From a bacterium (GTDB lineage Bacteria; Chloroflexota; Anaerolineae; Epilineales; Epilineaceae), in assembly GCA_003576755.1 (NCBI GenBank), contig QEVT01000008.1, positions 1 through 39,067 on the forward strand: DNA of 39,067 nucleotides. The letters are read 5' to 3'. Position numbers and translations under genes: made by a program. This document shows positions 19,257 through 27,500 of this stretch, one piece after another; the stretch's first letter is position 1; every line of letters begins with the position of its first letter. The notes below the pieces were generated by a model. That model made no database searches. It was given only the letters and a program-made list of their open reading frames with translations, and was not told the DNA's origin.

Positions 19257-20564
19257 ATGGGCCAGAACATTGCCGAGAAGATCCTGGCGGCACACGCCGG
19301 TCGCGTGTCGGTCCGTCCCGGGGAGTTCCTCAACGCATCCGTCGACCTCGTCTTGGCCAGCGAGCTGTCGGGCGTCGTCGCCTTGCGCGAGTTCGAGCGC
19401 ATCGAGGGCGCGCGTATCTTCGACCCCGATAAGGTCGTGTTCGTGTTCGACCATTTCACCCCGAACAAGGACATCGCCTCGGCCGAGATCGTCCGGGAGT
19501 GCCGAGCGTTCGCGCTGCGCACCGGCATCCGCTACTACGACGTCGGCCGGGCCGGCATCCAACACGTGCTCCTGCCGGAGCAGGGGCTCGTATCGCCTGG
19601 TGACATCGTGGCCGGCGCCGACTCCCACACCTGCACCTATGGGGCGCTCGGTGCGTTCGGCACCGGGGTCGGCTCCACCGACGCCGCGGTGGCAATGGCA
19701 TTGGGCGAGCTCTGGCTGCGGGTCCCGGAGTCGATCAAGGTCGTCTACCACGGACACTTGCGCCCGTGGGTCACCGCCAAGGATGTCATCATCCACACCA
19801 TCGGGATCCTGGGCGTGGACGGGGCGCGCTACCAGGCGATCGAGTTCGCCGGGGAAGCGATCCAGGCGATCGATATGGCCGGGCGGCTGACGATGGCCAA
19901 CATGGCCATCGAGGCCGGCGCCAAGACCGGATTGATCGCCCCCGACGACATCACGCGGGCATTTGTCGAAAAGGCCGGTGGGCGTCTCGATCGGCTCTAT
20001 GCCAGCGACCCCGACGCCGAGTACGCCCGTGTGATCGACGTCGACGTCAGCGACCTCGAACCTATGGTGGCGATCCCATACCTGCCCGAAAACGCGCGCG
20101 AAGCCTCGACGCTCGGCGATGTCACCATCGATCAGGTCGTGATCGGCATGTGCACCAACGGCAACCTAGCCGACCTGCGCCAGGCCGCGGCGGTCCTGGC
20201 CGGGCACAAGGTGCACCCGCGGGTACGCACGATCATCATCCCGGGCAGCCAGGCGGTTTACCTCGCCGCGCTGCGCGAGGGTCTGATCGAGACCTTCGTC
20301 GAGGCCAACTGCGTGGTCTCGACGCCGACGTGTGGGCCGTGCCTCGGCGGCCACATGGGCGTCCTGGCATCCGGCGAGCGCTGCGTGTCCACCAGCAACC
20401 GCAACTTCCACGGCCGGATGGGACACATCGACAGCCAGGTCTACCTCGCGAGCCCGGCCGTTGCGGCGGCCGCCGCGATCGCCGGCCGGATCGTGCCGCC
20501 CGACGCGATCGACATGGTCGACGAGACCGCGTTCGTGGCCGCCAAGGAGCCCCGTCATGACTGA
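19257..20564 (+). CDS. LeuC-like aconitase-family large subunit
   Basis: 435 aa. The start at 19257 lies 4 bases after the previous stop. GADSHTCTYGALGAFGTGVGSTD (120 on), Cys299 in CTNG, and Cys359/Cys362 in TCGPC supply the 4Fe-4S ligands of the two-subunit (archaeal/HACN-type) isopropylmalate isomerase group. It would isomerise a 2-substituted malate to the 3-substituted malate together with the next gene product. The usual CTNGR is CTNGN here, so a normally basic residue next to the cluster is lost, which hints at an altered substrate. The last eight bases overlap the LeuD-like gene. Confidence 0.88.
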   Translation: MGQNIAEKILAAHAGRVSVRPGEFLNASVDLVLASELSGVVALREFERIEGARIFDPDKVVFVFDHFTPNKDIASAEIVRECRAFALRTGIRYYDVGRAGIQHVLLPEQGLVSPGDIVAGADSHTCTYGALGAFGTGVGSTDAAVAMALGELWLRVPESIKVVYHGHLRPWVTAKDVIIHTIGILGVDGARYQAIEFAGEAIQAIDMAGRLTMANMAIEAGAKTGLIAPDDITRAFVEKAGGRLDRLYASDPDAEYARVIDVDVSDLEPMVAIPYLPENAREASTLGDVTIDQVVIGMCTNGNLADLRQAAAVLAGHKVHPRVRTIIIPGSQAVYLAALREGLIETFVEANCVVSTPTCGPCLGGHMGVLASGERCVSTSNRNFHGRMGHIDSQVYLASPAVAAAAAIAGRIVPPDAIDMVDETAFVAAKEPRHD

Positions 20565-21123
20565 GGCGACGTCGTTCCCGATGGCCAACGGGCTGAGCGA
20601 GCACGCCGCGGGTGCCGGTACGCCTCCGCGGGGCGGGCGCGCGTGGAAGTTCGGCGATCACGTCGACACCGACGCGATCATCCCCGCCCGGCACTGCAAC
20701 ACCGCCGACCCACGGGCGCTGGCGGCGCACTGCATGGAGGATGCGGACCCGGGGTTCGCGGCGGCGGTCAGGCCCGGAGACGTCATCGTGGGCGGGGTGA
20801 ACTTCGGGTGCGGCAGCTCACGCGAGGTCGCGCCGATCGCGATCAAGGCGGCCGGGGTGTCGGCCGTGATCGCGGCGTCGTTCGCCCGGATCTTCTTCCG
20901 CAACGCGATCAACCTCGGCCTGCCGATCCTCGAGTGCCCGGCCGCGGCGGCGGCGATCGACGCCGGCCACATCGTCGAGGTCACCCCCGCCACCGGCGCC
21001 ATCTTCGACCGGACGACCGGCGAGACGTACCAGGCCGAGCCGTTCCCGGACTTCCTGATGCAGATCATCGCGGCCGGCGGGCTTCTCAACTACGCGCAGG
21101 CGCGCCTGACGGAGCGGAGATGA
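20557..21123 (+). CDS. LeuD-like aconitase-family small subunit
   Basis: 188 aa. AAGGAG stands 7 bases before the ATG. DTDAIIPAR and NFGCGSSREVAPIAIKAAGV are the swivel-domain signatures. The loop after PAR, which sets substrate choice in this family (YLRT in homoaconitase, YLVx in isopropylmalate isomerase), reads HCNT (residues 46-49). The first 28 residues are an unusual disordered extension. It forms the dehydratase with the LeuC-like subunit. Substrate is not decided by sequence, but the loop differs from both classical types. Confidence 0.87.
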   Translation: MTEATSFPMANGLSEHAAGAGTPPRGGRAWKFGDHVDTDAIIPARHCNTADPRALAAHCMEDADPGFAAAVRPGDVIVGGVNFGCGSSREVAPIAIKAAGVSAVIAASFARIFFRNAINLGLPILECPAAAAAIDAGHIVEVTPATGAIFDRTTGETYQAEPFPDFLMQIIAAGGLLNYAQARLTERR

Positions 21124-22274
21124 TCGACTTTTCGCTGCCGGACGACGCCCGGGCCCTGCGCGACCTCGCCCATCGGTTCGCCGTCGAAGAGATGCGGCCG
21201 CGCGCCGCCCAGTGCGACGAGTCCGAGTCGTTCCCATGGGACGTCGTACACCGGGCGGCCGCGGTCGGGCTCACGGCGTACGCGCTGCCAGAGGCCCATG
21301 GCGGCGGCGGCATCACCGACGTGCTGAGCCGCTGCCTGGTCGACGAGGAGCTCTTCTGGGGCTGCGCGGGCATGGCGACGGCGCTGGGCGGCACGCTCTT
21401 GGCGGCGACCCCGATCGTCCTGGCGGGGACGCCCGAGCAGCAAGCGGCGTTTCTTCCGCGCCTGTGCGATCCCGACCATGCCCGACTCGGTGCGTTCGCG
21501 CTGACCGAGCCGGACGCGGGTTCGGATCCGTCGCGCATGACCACCCGCGCGACACGGGACGGATCGGACTATGTGCTCAGCGGCACCAAGTGCTTCATCA
21601 CCAACGGCGGGCTCGCCGACGTCTACGTCGTCTTCGCGACGGTGGAGCCCCGCGCCGGACTGCGGGGCATCACGGCGTTCATCGTCGACGGTGCCACGCC
21701 CGGTGTGACCGGAGGGCGCCAGGAGCGCAAGCTCGGCATCCGGGCCTCGCACACCGCCATGGTGCACTTCCAGGACGCGCGCATCCCGGACACGTGCCGG
21801 CTCGGTGCCGAGGGCGAGGGCTTCCGGATCGCGATGCGCACGCTCGACCACTCGCGCGCATCGGTCGCGGCCGGTGCGGTCGGCATCGCGCGCGCCGCCT
21901 ACGAGGTCGCCCGCGACTACGCCGGCGAGCGGCGCCAGTTCGGACGACCCATCGGGGAGTTCCAGGGCATCGGCTTCATGCTCGCCGACATGCATACCGC
22001 GATCGATGCCGCACGCTTGCTGTGCTGGCGGGCGGCGTGGCTGGCCGATCGCGGGCTGCCATGCGCCAAGGAGAGCGCCATGGCCAAGGCGTTCGCCGCC
22101 GACGTCGCCATGCGCGTCACCACCGATGCCGTCCAGGTGCTGGGCGGCTACGGGTACTCACGGGAATATCCCGTCGAGAAGTGGATGCGCGACGCCAAGG
22201 TCATGCAGATCTACGAAGGAACGGCTCAAATCCAGCGCGTCGTCATCGCCCGCCACCTGGCGGGCGTGGTCTGA
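21120..22274 (+). CDS. Acyl-CoA dehydrogenase
   Basis: 384 aa. The ATG overlaps the LeuD-like stop. FAD and substrate motifs are LGAFALTEPDAGSD, KCFITNGGLADVYVVFA, RRQFGRPIGEFQGI and VQVLGGYGYSREYPVEKWMRDAKV; the catalytic base is Glu366 in IYEGTAQIQR. It removes two hydrogens from the alpha and beta carbons and passes electrons to electron-transfer flavoprotein. The C-terminal block is the short-chain/isovaleryl type, not the YEGTHDIHAL of glutaryl-CoA dehydrogenase. Placed inside a 2-oxoacid elongation set and after iorAB, it could oxidise 3-arylpropanoyl-CoA to the cinnamoyl-type ester. A role on other acyl-CoAs cannot be excluded. Confidence 0.9.
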   Translation: MIDFSLPDDARALRDLAHRFAVEEMRPRAAQCDESESFPWDVVHRAAAVGLTAYALPEAHGGGGITDVLSRCLVDEELFWGCAGMATALGGTLLAATPIVLAGTPEQQAAFLPRLCDPDHARLGAFALTEPDAGSDPSRMTTRATRDGSDYVLSGTKCFITNGGLADVYVVFATVEPRAGLRGITAFIVDGATPGVTGGRQERKLGIRASHTAMVHFQDARIPDTCRLGAEGEGFRIAMRTLDHSRASVAAGAVGIARAAYEVARDYAGERRQFGRPIGEFQGIGFMLADMHTAIDAARLLCWRAAWLADRGLPCAKESAMAKAFAADVAMRVTTDAVQVLGGYGYSREYPVEKWMRDAKVMQIYEGTAQIQRVVIARHLAGVV

Positions 22275-22308
22275 CGCCATCGCAATCCAGATGGGAGCAA
22301 CATCGACC

Positions 22309-23445
22309 ATGGCGGCGCATGCCACGACCGCCGAGCGCGCCTACCGGATCGGTTCGATCCCTGGCGACGGCATCGGCCCCGAAGTCCAAGCCGAAGGGCT
22401 CAAGGTGCTGGCCGCCAGCGCCGCGCTCGACGGGTTTCGGTACACGTTGAAGTCCTATCCGTTCGGCGGCGAGCACTACCTGCGCACCGGTGAGCTCGTC
22501 ACCCCCGCCGTCGTCGACGAATGGCGCGGTCTCGACGCCGTGCTGCTCGGCGCCATCGGCCACCCCGACGTCGAGCCCGGCTTGGTCGAACGCAACGTCA
22601 TCCTCAGCCTGCGCTTCGGCATGGGCATGTACGTCAACCTCCGGCCCGTCAAGCTGCTGGCGGAACACCTGTGCCCCCTCAAGGGCAAGTCGCCCCACGA
22701 CATCGACTTCGTCGTCATCCGCGAGAACACCGAGGATGTCTACAGCCAGATCGGCGGCCATCTCAACATCGGTACGCCCGACGAGGTGGCGATCGTCACC
22801 GGGGTCTACACGCGCAAGGGCACCGAGCGCATCATCCGCTACGCCTTCGAGCTGGCGCGTGCGCGCGCAGGCCGGCGCGCCGCCAACGGCCACCGGCCAC
22901 GCCTGACCATGGTCGACAAGGCCAACGCGATCCGACCTCAGAGCCTGTGGACGCGCGTGTTCGAGGCGGTCGCGGCGGAGTACCCGGACGTCGAAACCGA
23001 CCACGCCTACGTCGACGCATGCTGCATGTGGATGATCAAGACGCCCGAGCAGTTCGACGTCATCGTGACGACCAACCTGTTCGGCGACATCGTCACCGAC
23101 CTCGCGGCGATGCTGCAGGGCGGAATGGGCATCGCCGCTTCCGGGAACATCAACCCCGGCCACACGTCGATGTTCGAGCCGATCCACGGTTCGGCGCCCA
23201 AGTACGCCGGGCAGAACATGGCCAACCCGCTCGGCGCCATCGCGGCCGTCGGCATGATGCTCGACTATCTGGGCGAGCCCACGTCTGCCGCACGCATCGA
23301 ACGGGCCATGGAGCAATGTCTGGTCGACGGCCGGATCCCGTCGATCGACGCGCGCAGCGGCCTGTCCACGACTCAGATCGGCGACCTGATCACAGCCGAG
23401 ATCCACGCCCTGGCCGCGCACGCCGCCGCGCCGGCGCGTGCCTGA
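22309..23445 (+). CDS. Beta-decarboxylating dehydrogenase of the isopropylmalate/tartrate (LeuB/DmlA) type
   Basis: 378 aa from the ATG at 22309 (GGGAG 11 bases before it); an ATG at 22291 is a possible earlier start. SIPGDGIGPEV is the N-terminal motif. MYVNLRPVKLL, RENTEDVYS (Tyr145), VDKANAIRP (Lys204), NLFGDIVTDLAAMLQGGMG and MFEPIHGSAPKYAGQNMANP follow the family order. Hand alignment puts Ile-Leu where homoisocitrate dehydrogenase has its substrate-binding Arg and isocitrate dehydrogenase has Ser/Asn, so a hydrophobic side chain is favoured. It should oxidise and decarboxylate a 3-substituted malate to a 2-oxoacid with NAD. Confidence 0.88.
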   Translation: MAAHATTAERAYRIGSIPGDGIGPEVQAEGLKVLAASAALDGFRYTLKSYPFGGEHYLRTGELVTPAVVDEWRGLDAVLLGAIGHPDVEPGLVERNVILSLRFGMGMYVNLRPVKLLAEHLCPLKGKSPHDIDFVVIRENTEDVYSQIGGHLNIGTPDEVAIVTGVYTRKGTERIIRYAFELARARAGRRAANGHRPRLTMVDKANAIRPQSLWTRVFEAVAAEYPDVETDHAYVDACCMWMIKTPEQFDVIVTTNLFGDIVTDLAAMLQGGMGIAASGNINPGHTSMFEPIHGSAPKYAGQNMANPLGAIAAVGMMLDYLGEPTSAARIERAMEQCLVDGRIPSIDARSGLSTTQIGDLITAEIHALAAHAAAPARA

Positions 23446-23463
23446 CCCACAAGGAGGCCAGCG

Positions 23464-23985
23464 ATGCCCCCCCAGCACGGCGCTCGCCGCACGATCACGC
23501 TCGCGGTCAACGGACGGGCGGTGGAGGTGCGGGTGACGGCAAGCCGCACGTTGCTCGAGGTGCTGCGCGAAGATCTCGGCCTCACCGGCACGAAGTACGG
23601 CTGCGATCTCGGCGAGTGCGGCGCCTGCACCGTCCTGGTCGACGACGAGCCGCGCCTGGCCTGCCTGCAGCTGGCGGTCGAGGCCGACGGCCACCGTCTC
23701 ACCACGGTGGAAGGTTTGGCCGTGGACGGTACGCCCCACCCGTTGCAGGCGGCGTTCGTGGCGCTCGGGGCCGCCCAGTGCGGGTTCTGCACGAGCGGGA
23801 TGCTGATGACGGCCAAGGCCTTGCTCGACGCGGTCCCCGACCCGTCGCATGAAGCGGTCTGTGAGGCTCTGGCCGGGAACCTGTGCCGCTGCACCGGTTA
23901 TGTCAAAATCATCGAGGCCGTGCGCCTGGCGGCGGCCGACGCCAGAGTGCCCGGGCGGCCGGAACCGGCCGAGGTGGCGCGATGA
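23464..23985 (+). CDS. hcrC: 4-Hydroxybenzoyl-CoA reductase, 2Fe-2S subunit
   Basis: 173 aa. AAGGAGG precedes the ATG. Two 2Fe-2S clusters are bound by C47, C52, C55, C67 (CDLGECGACT) and C106, C109, C141, C143 (QCGFCTSGM and CRCTGY), as in all xanthine-oxidase-family small subunits. It carries electrons between the flavoprotein and the molybdenum subunits. The identity as Hcr rests on the neighbouring HcrB, which has the diagnostic extra cluster. Confidence 0.9.
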   Translation: MPPQHGARRTITLAVNGRAVEVRVTASRTLLEVLREDLGLTGTKYGCDLGECGACTVLVDDEPRLACLQLAVEADGHRLTTVEGLAVDGTPHPLQAAFVALGAAQCGFCTSGMLMTAKALLDAVPDPSHEAVCEALAGNLCRCTGYVKIIEAVRLAAADARVPGRPEPAEVAR

Positions 23986-26357
23986 GCACGCCGCTCGCGG
24001 TCATCGGGCAGCGGTTGCCCAAGATCGACGCCTGGTCCAAGGTCACCGGCACAGCGCGCTACGCCGACGACCTGCCGCTGGCCGGCGCCCTGTGCGGCCG
24101 TCTGTTGCGCAGTCCGCACGCCCACGCGCGCATCCTCGGCATCGACACTACGGCCGCCGCAAGCCTGCCAGGTGTCGCCGCCGTGATCACCGGCCGTGAT
24201 CTGCCGATCCCCTATGGCATCCTCCCGATCAGCCAGGACGAGCACGGCCTGGCGCCCGACAAGGCCCGCTTCGTCGGCGACCCGGTCGCCGCTGTCGCGG
24301 CATCGGACGACGCGACGGCCGAGCGTGCGCTGGCGCTGATCCGGGTCGACTACGAGCCGCTGCCAGCCTACCTCACGGTTGAGGGCACGCTCGGCGACGT
24401 GGCGGAGCCGATTCACGCCTTGCGCCGGCCGGGGAACATCCATAAGGCTGTTGCCCTGGCGTTTGGAGACGTGAGTGCGGGATTGGCCGCGGCCGACCTC
24501 GTCCAGTCCGACCACTTCTTCTACGCCGGCAACACGCATGCCGCCCTGGAGCTGCACGCCGTGGTGGCGGTCAGCGACCCCGCAGGGCACCTGACGCTGT
24601 GGTCTTCCACCCAAACGCCGCACTACGTCCAGCGCGCGCTGGCCAGGGCTCTGGACCTGCCGGCATCCCGCATCCGTGTCGTCGCCCCGGCGCTCGGCGG
24701 AGGGTTCGGCGGCAAGACCGAAACCCTCCCGCACGAGGTGGCGGCGGCCAAGCTGGCGCTCATCACGGGCCGACCGGTCAAGATCCGTCTCACCCGTGAG
24801 GAGGTGTTCTACAGCCACCGCGGCCGGCACCCGATGCACATCGCGCTGACCACCGGCGTCAAGCGCGACGGCACGATCACGGCGATGCACCTGTCGACCG
24901 TGCTGGACGGCGGCGCGTACGCCAGCTACGGCGTGGCCTCGATGTACTACTCCGGTGCCCTCCAGACGGTCACGTATCGCGTGCCGGCGTACCGCTTCGA
25001 CGGAGCGCGGGTGTACACCAACAAGCCCCCGTGCGGGCCGAAGCGTGGGCACGGCACCCCGCAACCGCGCTTTGCTCTGGAAGTGCAGCTCGACAAGATC
25101 GCCGAGACGCTGGCCATGGACCCGGCCGAGCTGCGCTTGCGCAACCTGGTTAACGAGCACTCGGTCACCGTCAACCACCTGCGCATCACGAGCTGTGGGC
25201 TGCGGGGGTGCATCGAACGCGTCGTCGAGGCCTCCGGCTTCTCGAACAAGCACCGCCGGCTGCCCGCGGGTCGGGGGGTCGGGCTGGCGTGCAGCAGCTA
25301 TCTGTGCGGCGCGGGGCTGCCGATCTACTGGAACGGCCTGCCGCACTCGACCGTCCACGTCCACGCCGATCGGACGGGGACCGTCATCGTCCAGTGCGGT
25401 GCGACCGACATCGGCCAGGGATCCGACTCGATGCTGGCCTACGTCACGGCCGAAGTGCTGGGCCTCGACCCGGCCGACGTTCGCCTCGTCACGGCCGACA
25501 CGGCGCTGGCGGCGGTCGATCTCGGCAGCTACTCGAGCCGGGTCACGTTCATGGCGGGCAACGCAGCCATGCAGGCGGCCGAGCGCCTGCGTGACCTCGT
25601 CCTCGGCGCGGTGGCGGCGACCACCGGGCTCGACCACGCTCACCTCGCGCTGCGCGGCGGTCGCGTCGTCCGGACCGATCATGCGGGGGATGTCATGCCG
25701 TGGGCCGAGGCGGTCGCCGTGACCGAAGCCCGCGGCACGCCCGCCAGCGCCAGCGGCACCTACGCGCCGCCGCCGTTGGCTGGGCCTTACAAGGGCGCCG
25801 GCGTCGGGCCGAGCCCGGCCTACAGCTACAGCGCATGCGTCGTCGAGGTCGACGTCGACGACGAGACCGGGCAGGTGCGCCCGGCCGAGGTCTGGCTTGC
25901 CCACGACGGCGGCCGCGCGCTCAACCCGACGCTGTTCGAAGGCCAGATCGAGGGTGGGGTGTACATGGGGCTCGGAGAAGCGCTCATGGAAGAACAGCGC
26001 TTCCGGGGCGCGCTGCACACGGGGCCGTCGCTGCTGGACTACAAGACCCCAATGTCGGTCGACATGCCGGTGATCCACCCGATCATCGTCGAACGTATCG
26101 ACCCCGAAGGCCCGTTCGGCGCCAAGGAGGTCGGGCAGGGCCCGCTGCTGCCGGTGCCACCGGCGCTCGCCAACGCGGTGTACGACGCCGTTGGGGTCCG
26201 CATCGACGAGGTTCCGATCACACCCGACAAGGTCCTGCGCGCGCTGCGGCAGCGTGCGCGTGGCGGAGCGCCGCGATTCGGACCCAAAGGGCACCCGCCG
26301 ATCACCTACCCGGTCGTGGTTTCCGTGGACCCGCCGGCGGGAGCACCGGGGACATGA
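23982..26357 (+). CDS. hcrA: 4-Hydroxybenzoyl-CoA reductase, molybdenum subunit
   Basis: 791 aa. The ATG overlaps the hcrC stop. ALGGGFGGKTE, RGHGTPQPRFALEVQLDKIA, DIGQGSDSMLAYVTAE and YSSRVTFMAGNAA are the molybdopterin-cytosine-dinucleotide sites. The C-terminal active-site block is GAKEVGQGPLLPVPP; members usually have Glu where this has the Gln of VGQG, an oddity that needs an alignment. The enzyme reductively removes the para hydroxyl of 4-hydroxybenzoyl-CoA to give benzoyl-CoA, using ferredoxin electrons. Length is close to the Thauera subunit. It links the 4-hydroxyaryl route to the benzoyl-CoA operon just downstream. Confidence 0.9.
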   Translation: MSTPLAVIGQRLPKIDAWSKVTGTARYADDLPLAGALCGRLLRSPHAHARILGIDTTAAASLPGVAAVITGRDLPIPYGILPISQDEHGLAPDKARFVGDPVAAVAASDDATAERALALIRVDYEPLPAYLTVEGTLGDVAEPIHALRRPGNIHKAVALAFGDVSAGLAAADLVQSDHFFYAGNTHAALELHAVVAVSDPAGHLTLWSSTQTPHYVQRALARALDLPASRIRVVAPALGGGFGGKTETLPHEVAAAKLALITGRPVKIRLTREEVFYSHRGRHPMHIALTTGVKRDGTITAMHLSTVLDGGAYASYGVASMYYSGALQTVTYRVPAYRFDGARVYTNKPPCGPKRGHGTPQPRFALEVQLDKIAETLAMDPAELRLRNLVNEHSVTVNHLRITSCGLRGCIERVVEASGFSNKHRRLPAGRGVGLACSSYLCGAGLPIYWNGLPHSTVHVHADRTGTVIVQCGATDIGQGSDSMLAYVTAEVLGLDPADVRLVTADTALAAVDLGSYSSRVTFMAGNAAMQAAERLRDLVLGAVAATTGLDHAHLALRGGRVVRTDHAGDVMPWAEAVAVTEARGTPASASGTYAPPPLAGPYKGAGVGPSPAYSYSACVVEVDVDDETGQVRPAEVWLAHDGGRALNPTLFEGQIEGGVYMGLGEALMEEQRFRGALHTGPSLLDYKTPMSVDMPVIHPIIVERIDPEGPFGAKEVGQGPLLPVPPALANAVYDAVGVRIDEVPITPDKVLRALRQRARGGAPRFGPKGHPPITYPVVVSVDPPAGAPGT

Positions 26358-27415
26358 CCGTGCTCCGCCTCCCGCCGTTCGACCTCATCGCCCCGCGCAC
26401 CGTCGCTGAAGCCGCCGACGCGCTGGCCCACCACGGCCCATCCGCGCGCCTGATCGCGGGCGGCACCGACGTCCTCCCCAACCTCAAGCGCGGCCTGGCC
26501 GCCCCCGACGTGCTGGTGTCGCTGGCCGGGGTCGAGTCCCTGCGCGGGATCCGCCCCGCCGCCGACCCGCGGCCATCGGCCAATGGGTTGAGGGGCCCCA
26601 CGCGCCCCCCCTCCACTGGCGCGCCAGAGGGCATCACCATCGGGGCCGCCACACGCCTGAACCGGCTCATGGCCGACCCCGCCGTCTGCCAGTCCTTCCC
26701 GGTGATCCGCGAGGCCGTCAGCCAGATCGCGACGCCTACCTTGCGCCGGATGGGCACCGTGGGCGGGAACCTGTGCCTCGACACGCGCTGCACCTACTAC
26801 AATCGGCCCGCCTTGTGGCGCGAGGGCGCGGGCGACTGCATGAAGCACGAGGGCGATGTTTGCCGCGTCGCGCCGGGTGGCGAGCGATGCTGGGCGACCC
26901 TGTCGGCCGACCTGCCCCCCGTGCTCGTCGCGCTCGACGCCGTCGTGCGCCTCACCAGCGCCCGCGGCGACCGGGTGCTCGCCCTGGGCGACCTCTACCG
27001 CGACGACGGGTTGACCCACCTGACGCTGGCGCCGGACGAGATCCTCGCCGAAGTCTGGGTACCTGTGTGGGGGTCACGGGCAGCCTTCTTGAAGCTGCGT
27101 CCGCGCTGCGCCGTCGACTTCGCGTCGCTGGGGGTCGCGGTGGCGGTCGACGTCGCTGACGGAATCTGCCGGCGCGCCCGGATCGTGCTCGGCGCCGTGG
27201 CATCGCACCCGTTGCGGGTGCCGGCCGCGGAGGCCGCACTGTGCGATCGCGCACCGGACGCAACCGCCATCCGGGCGGCGGCGGACGCGGCCTACGACGC
27301 GGCGCGGCCGATGGACAACGCCGATCAGCCGCCTGCGTACCGCCGGCAGATGGTGCGGGTCATGGTCGCCCGGGCGCTGCGGGCCGCGCTCGGTCAACCG
27401 CCATCAACCCGTTGA
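26354..27415 (+). CDS. hcrB: 4-Hydroxybenzoyl-CoA reductase, FAD and 4Fe-4S subunit
   Basis: 353 aa. The ATG overlaps the hcrA stop. FAD motifs are AGGTDVLPNLK (35 on) and RRMGTVGGNLC. An insertion after the second carries Cys146, Cys162, Cys170 and Cys179. This spacing (16, 8, 9) is the one I recall for the ligands of the extra 4Fe-4S cluster of Thauera HcrB, a feature absent from ordinary xanthine-oxidase family members, so the three-gene set is a true dehydroxylating reductase. A Pro-rich stretch at about 71-91 is an additional insertion. The stop codon lies within the -35 of the next operon's promoter. Confidence 0.92.
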   Translation: MTVLRLPPFDLIAPRTVAEAADALAHHGPSARLIAGGTDVLPNLKRGLAAPDVLVSLAGVESLRGIRPAADPRPSANGLRGPTRPPSTGAPEGITIGAATRLNRLMADPAVCQSFPVIREAVSQIATPTLRRMGTVGGNLCLDTRCTYYNRPALWREGAGDCMKHEGDVCRVAPGGERCWATLSADLPPVLVALDAVVRLTSARGDRVLALGDLYRDDGLTHLTLAPDEILAEVWVPVWGSRAAFLKLRPRCAVDFASLGVAVAVDVADGICRRARIVLGAVASHPLRVPAAEAALCDRAPDATAIRAAADAAYDAARPMDNADQPPAYRRQMVRVMVARALRAALGQPPSTR

Positions 27416-27473
27416 CATCCGACATGACATGTGCTATGTTTGGCGTAACGCGTGTTTGATACGACATATATCA
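27412..27473 (+). promoter_or_regulatory. Promoter and possible operator of the benzoyl-CoA operon
   Basis: Perfect TTGACA (27412-27417), 17-base spacer, TATGTT (27435-27440) with an extended -10 TG. TATGTTTGGC (27435-27444) and CATATATCA (27465-27473) match in order the pair in the PaaX-regulator promoter (first motif with one change). The -35 overlaps the hcrB stop. ACATGACATGT-like half sites lie in the spacer. The Rrf2 and the PaaX-type regulators are both candidates to bind here. Confidence 0.72.
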
Positions 27474-27500
27474 TGACGACACACAACGAGGAGCGTGAGC

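Noticed and set aside
21120..22274. Glutaryl-CoA dehydrogenase
   Set aside because: The C-terminal active-site block is YEGTAQIQR instead of the YEGTHDIHAL type, so decarboxylating activity on glutaryl-CoA is not supported.
22309..23445. Isocitrate dehydrogenase
   Set aside because: The substrate loop lacks the Ser/Asn pair and is hydrophobic; the LeuB/DmlA type fits better.
27472..27500. Alternative start at the ATG of 27472 for the hemerythrin gene
   Set aside because: It is in another frame, and GAGGAG correctly precedes the ATG at 27501.
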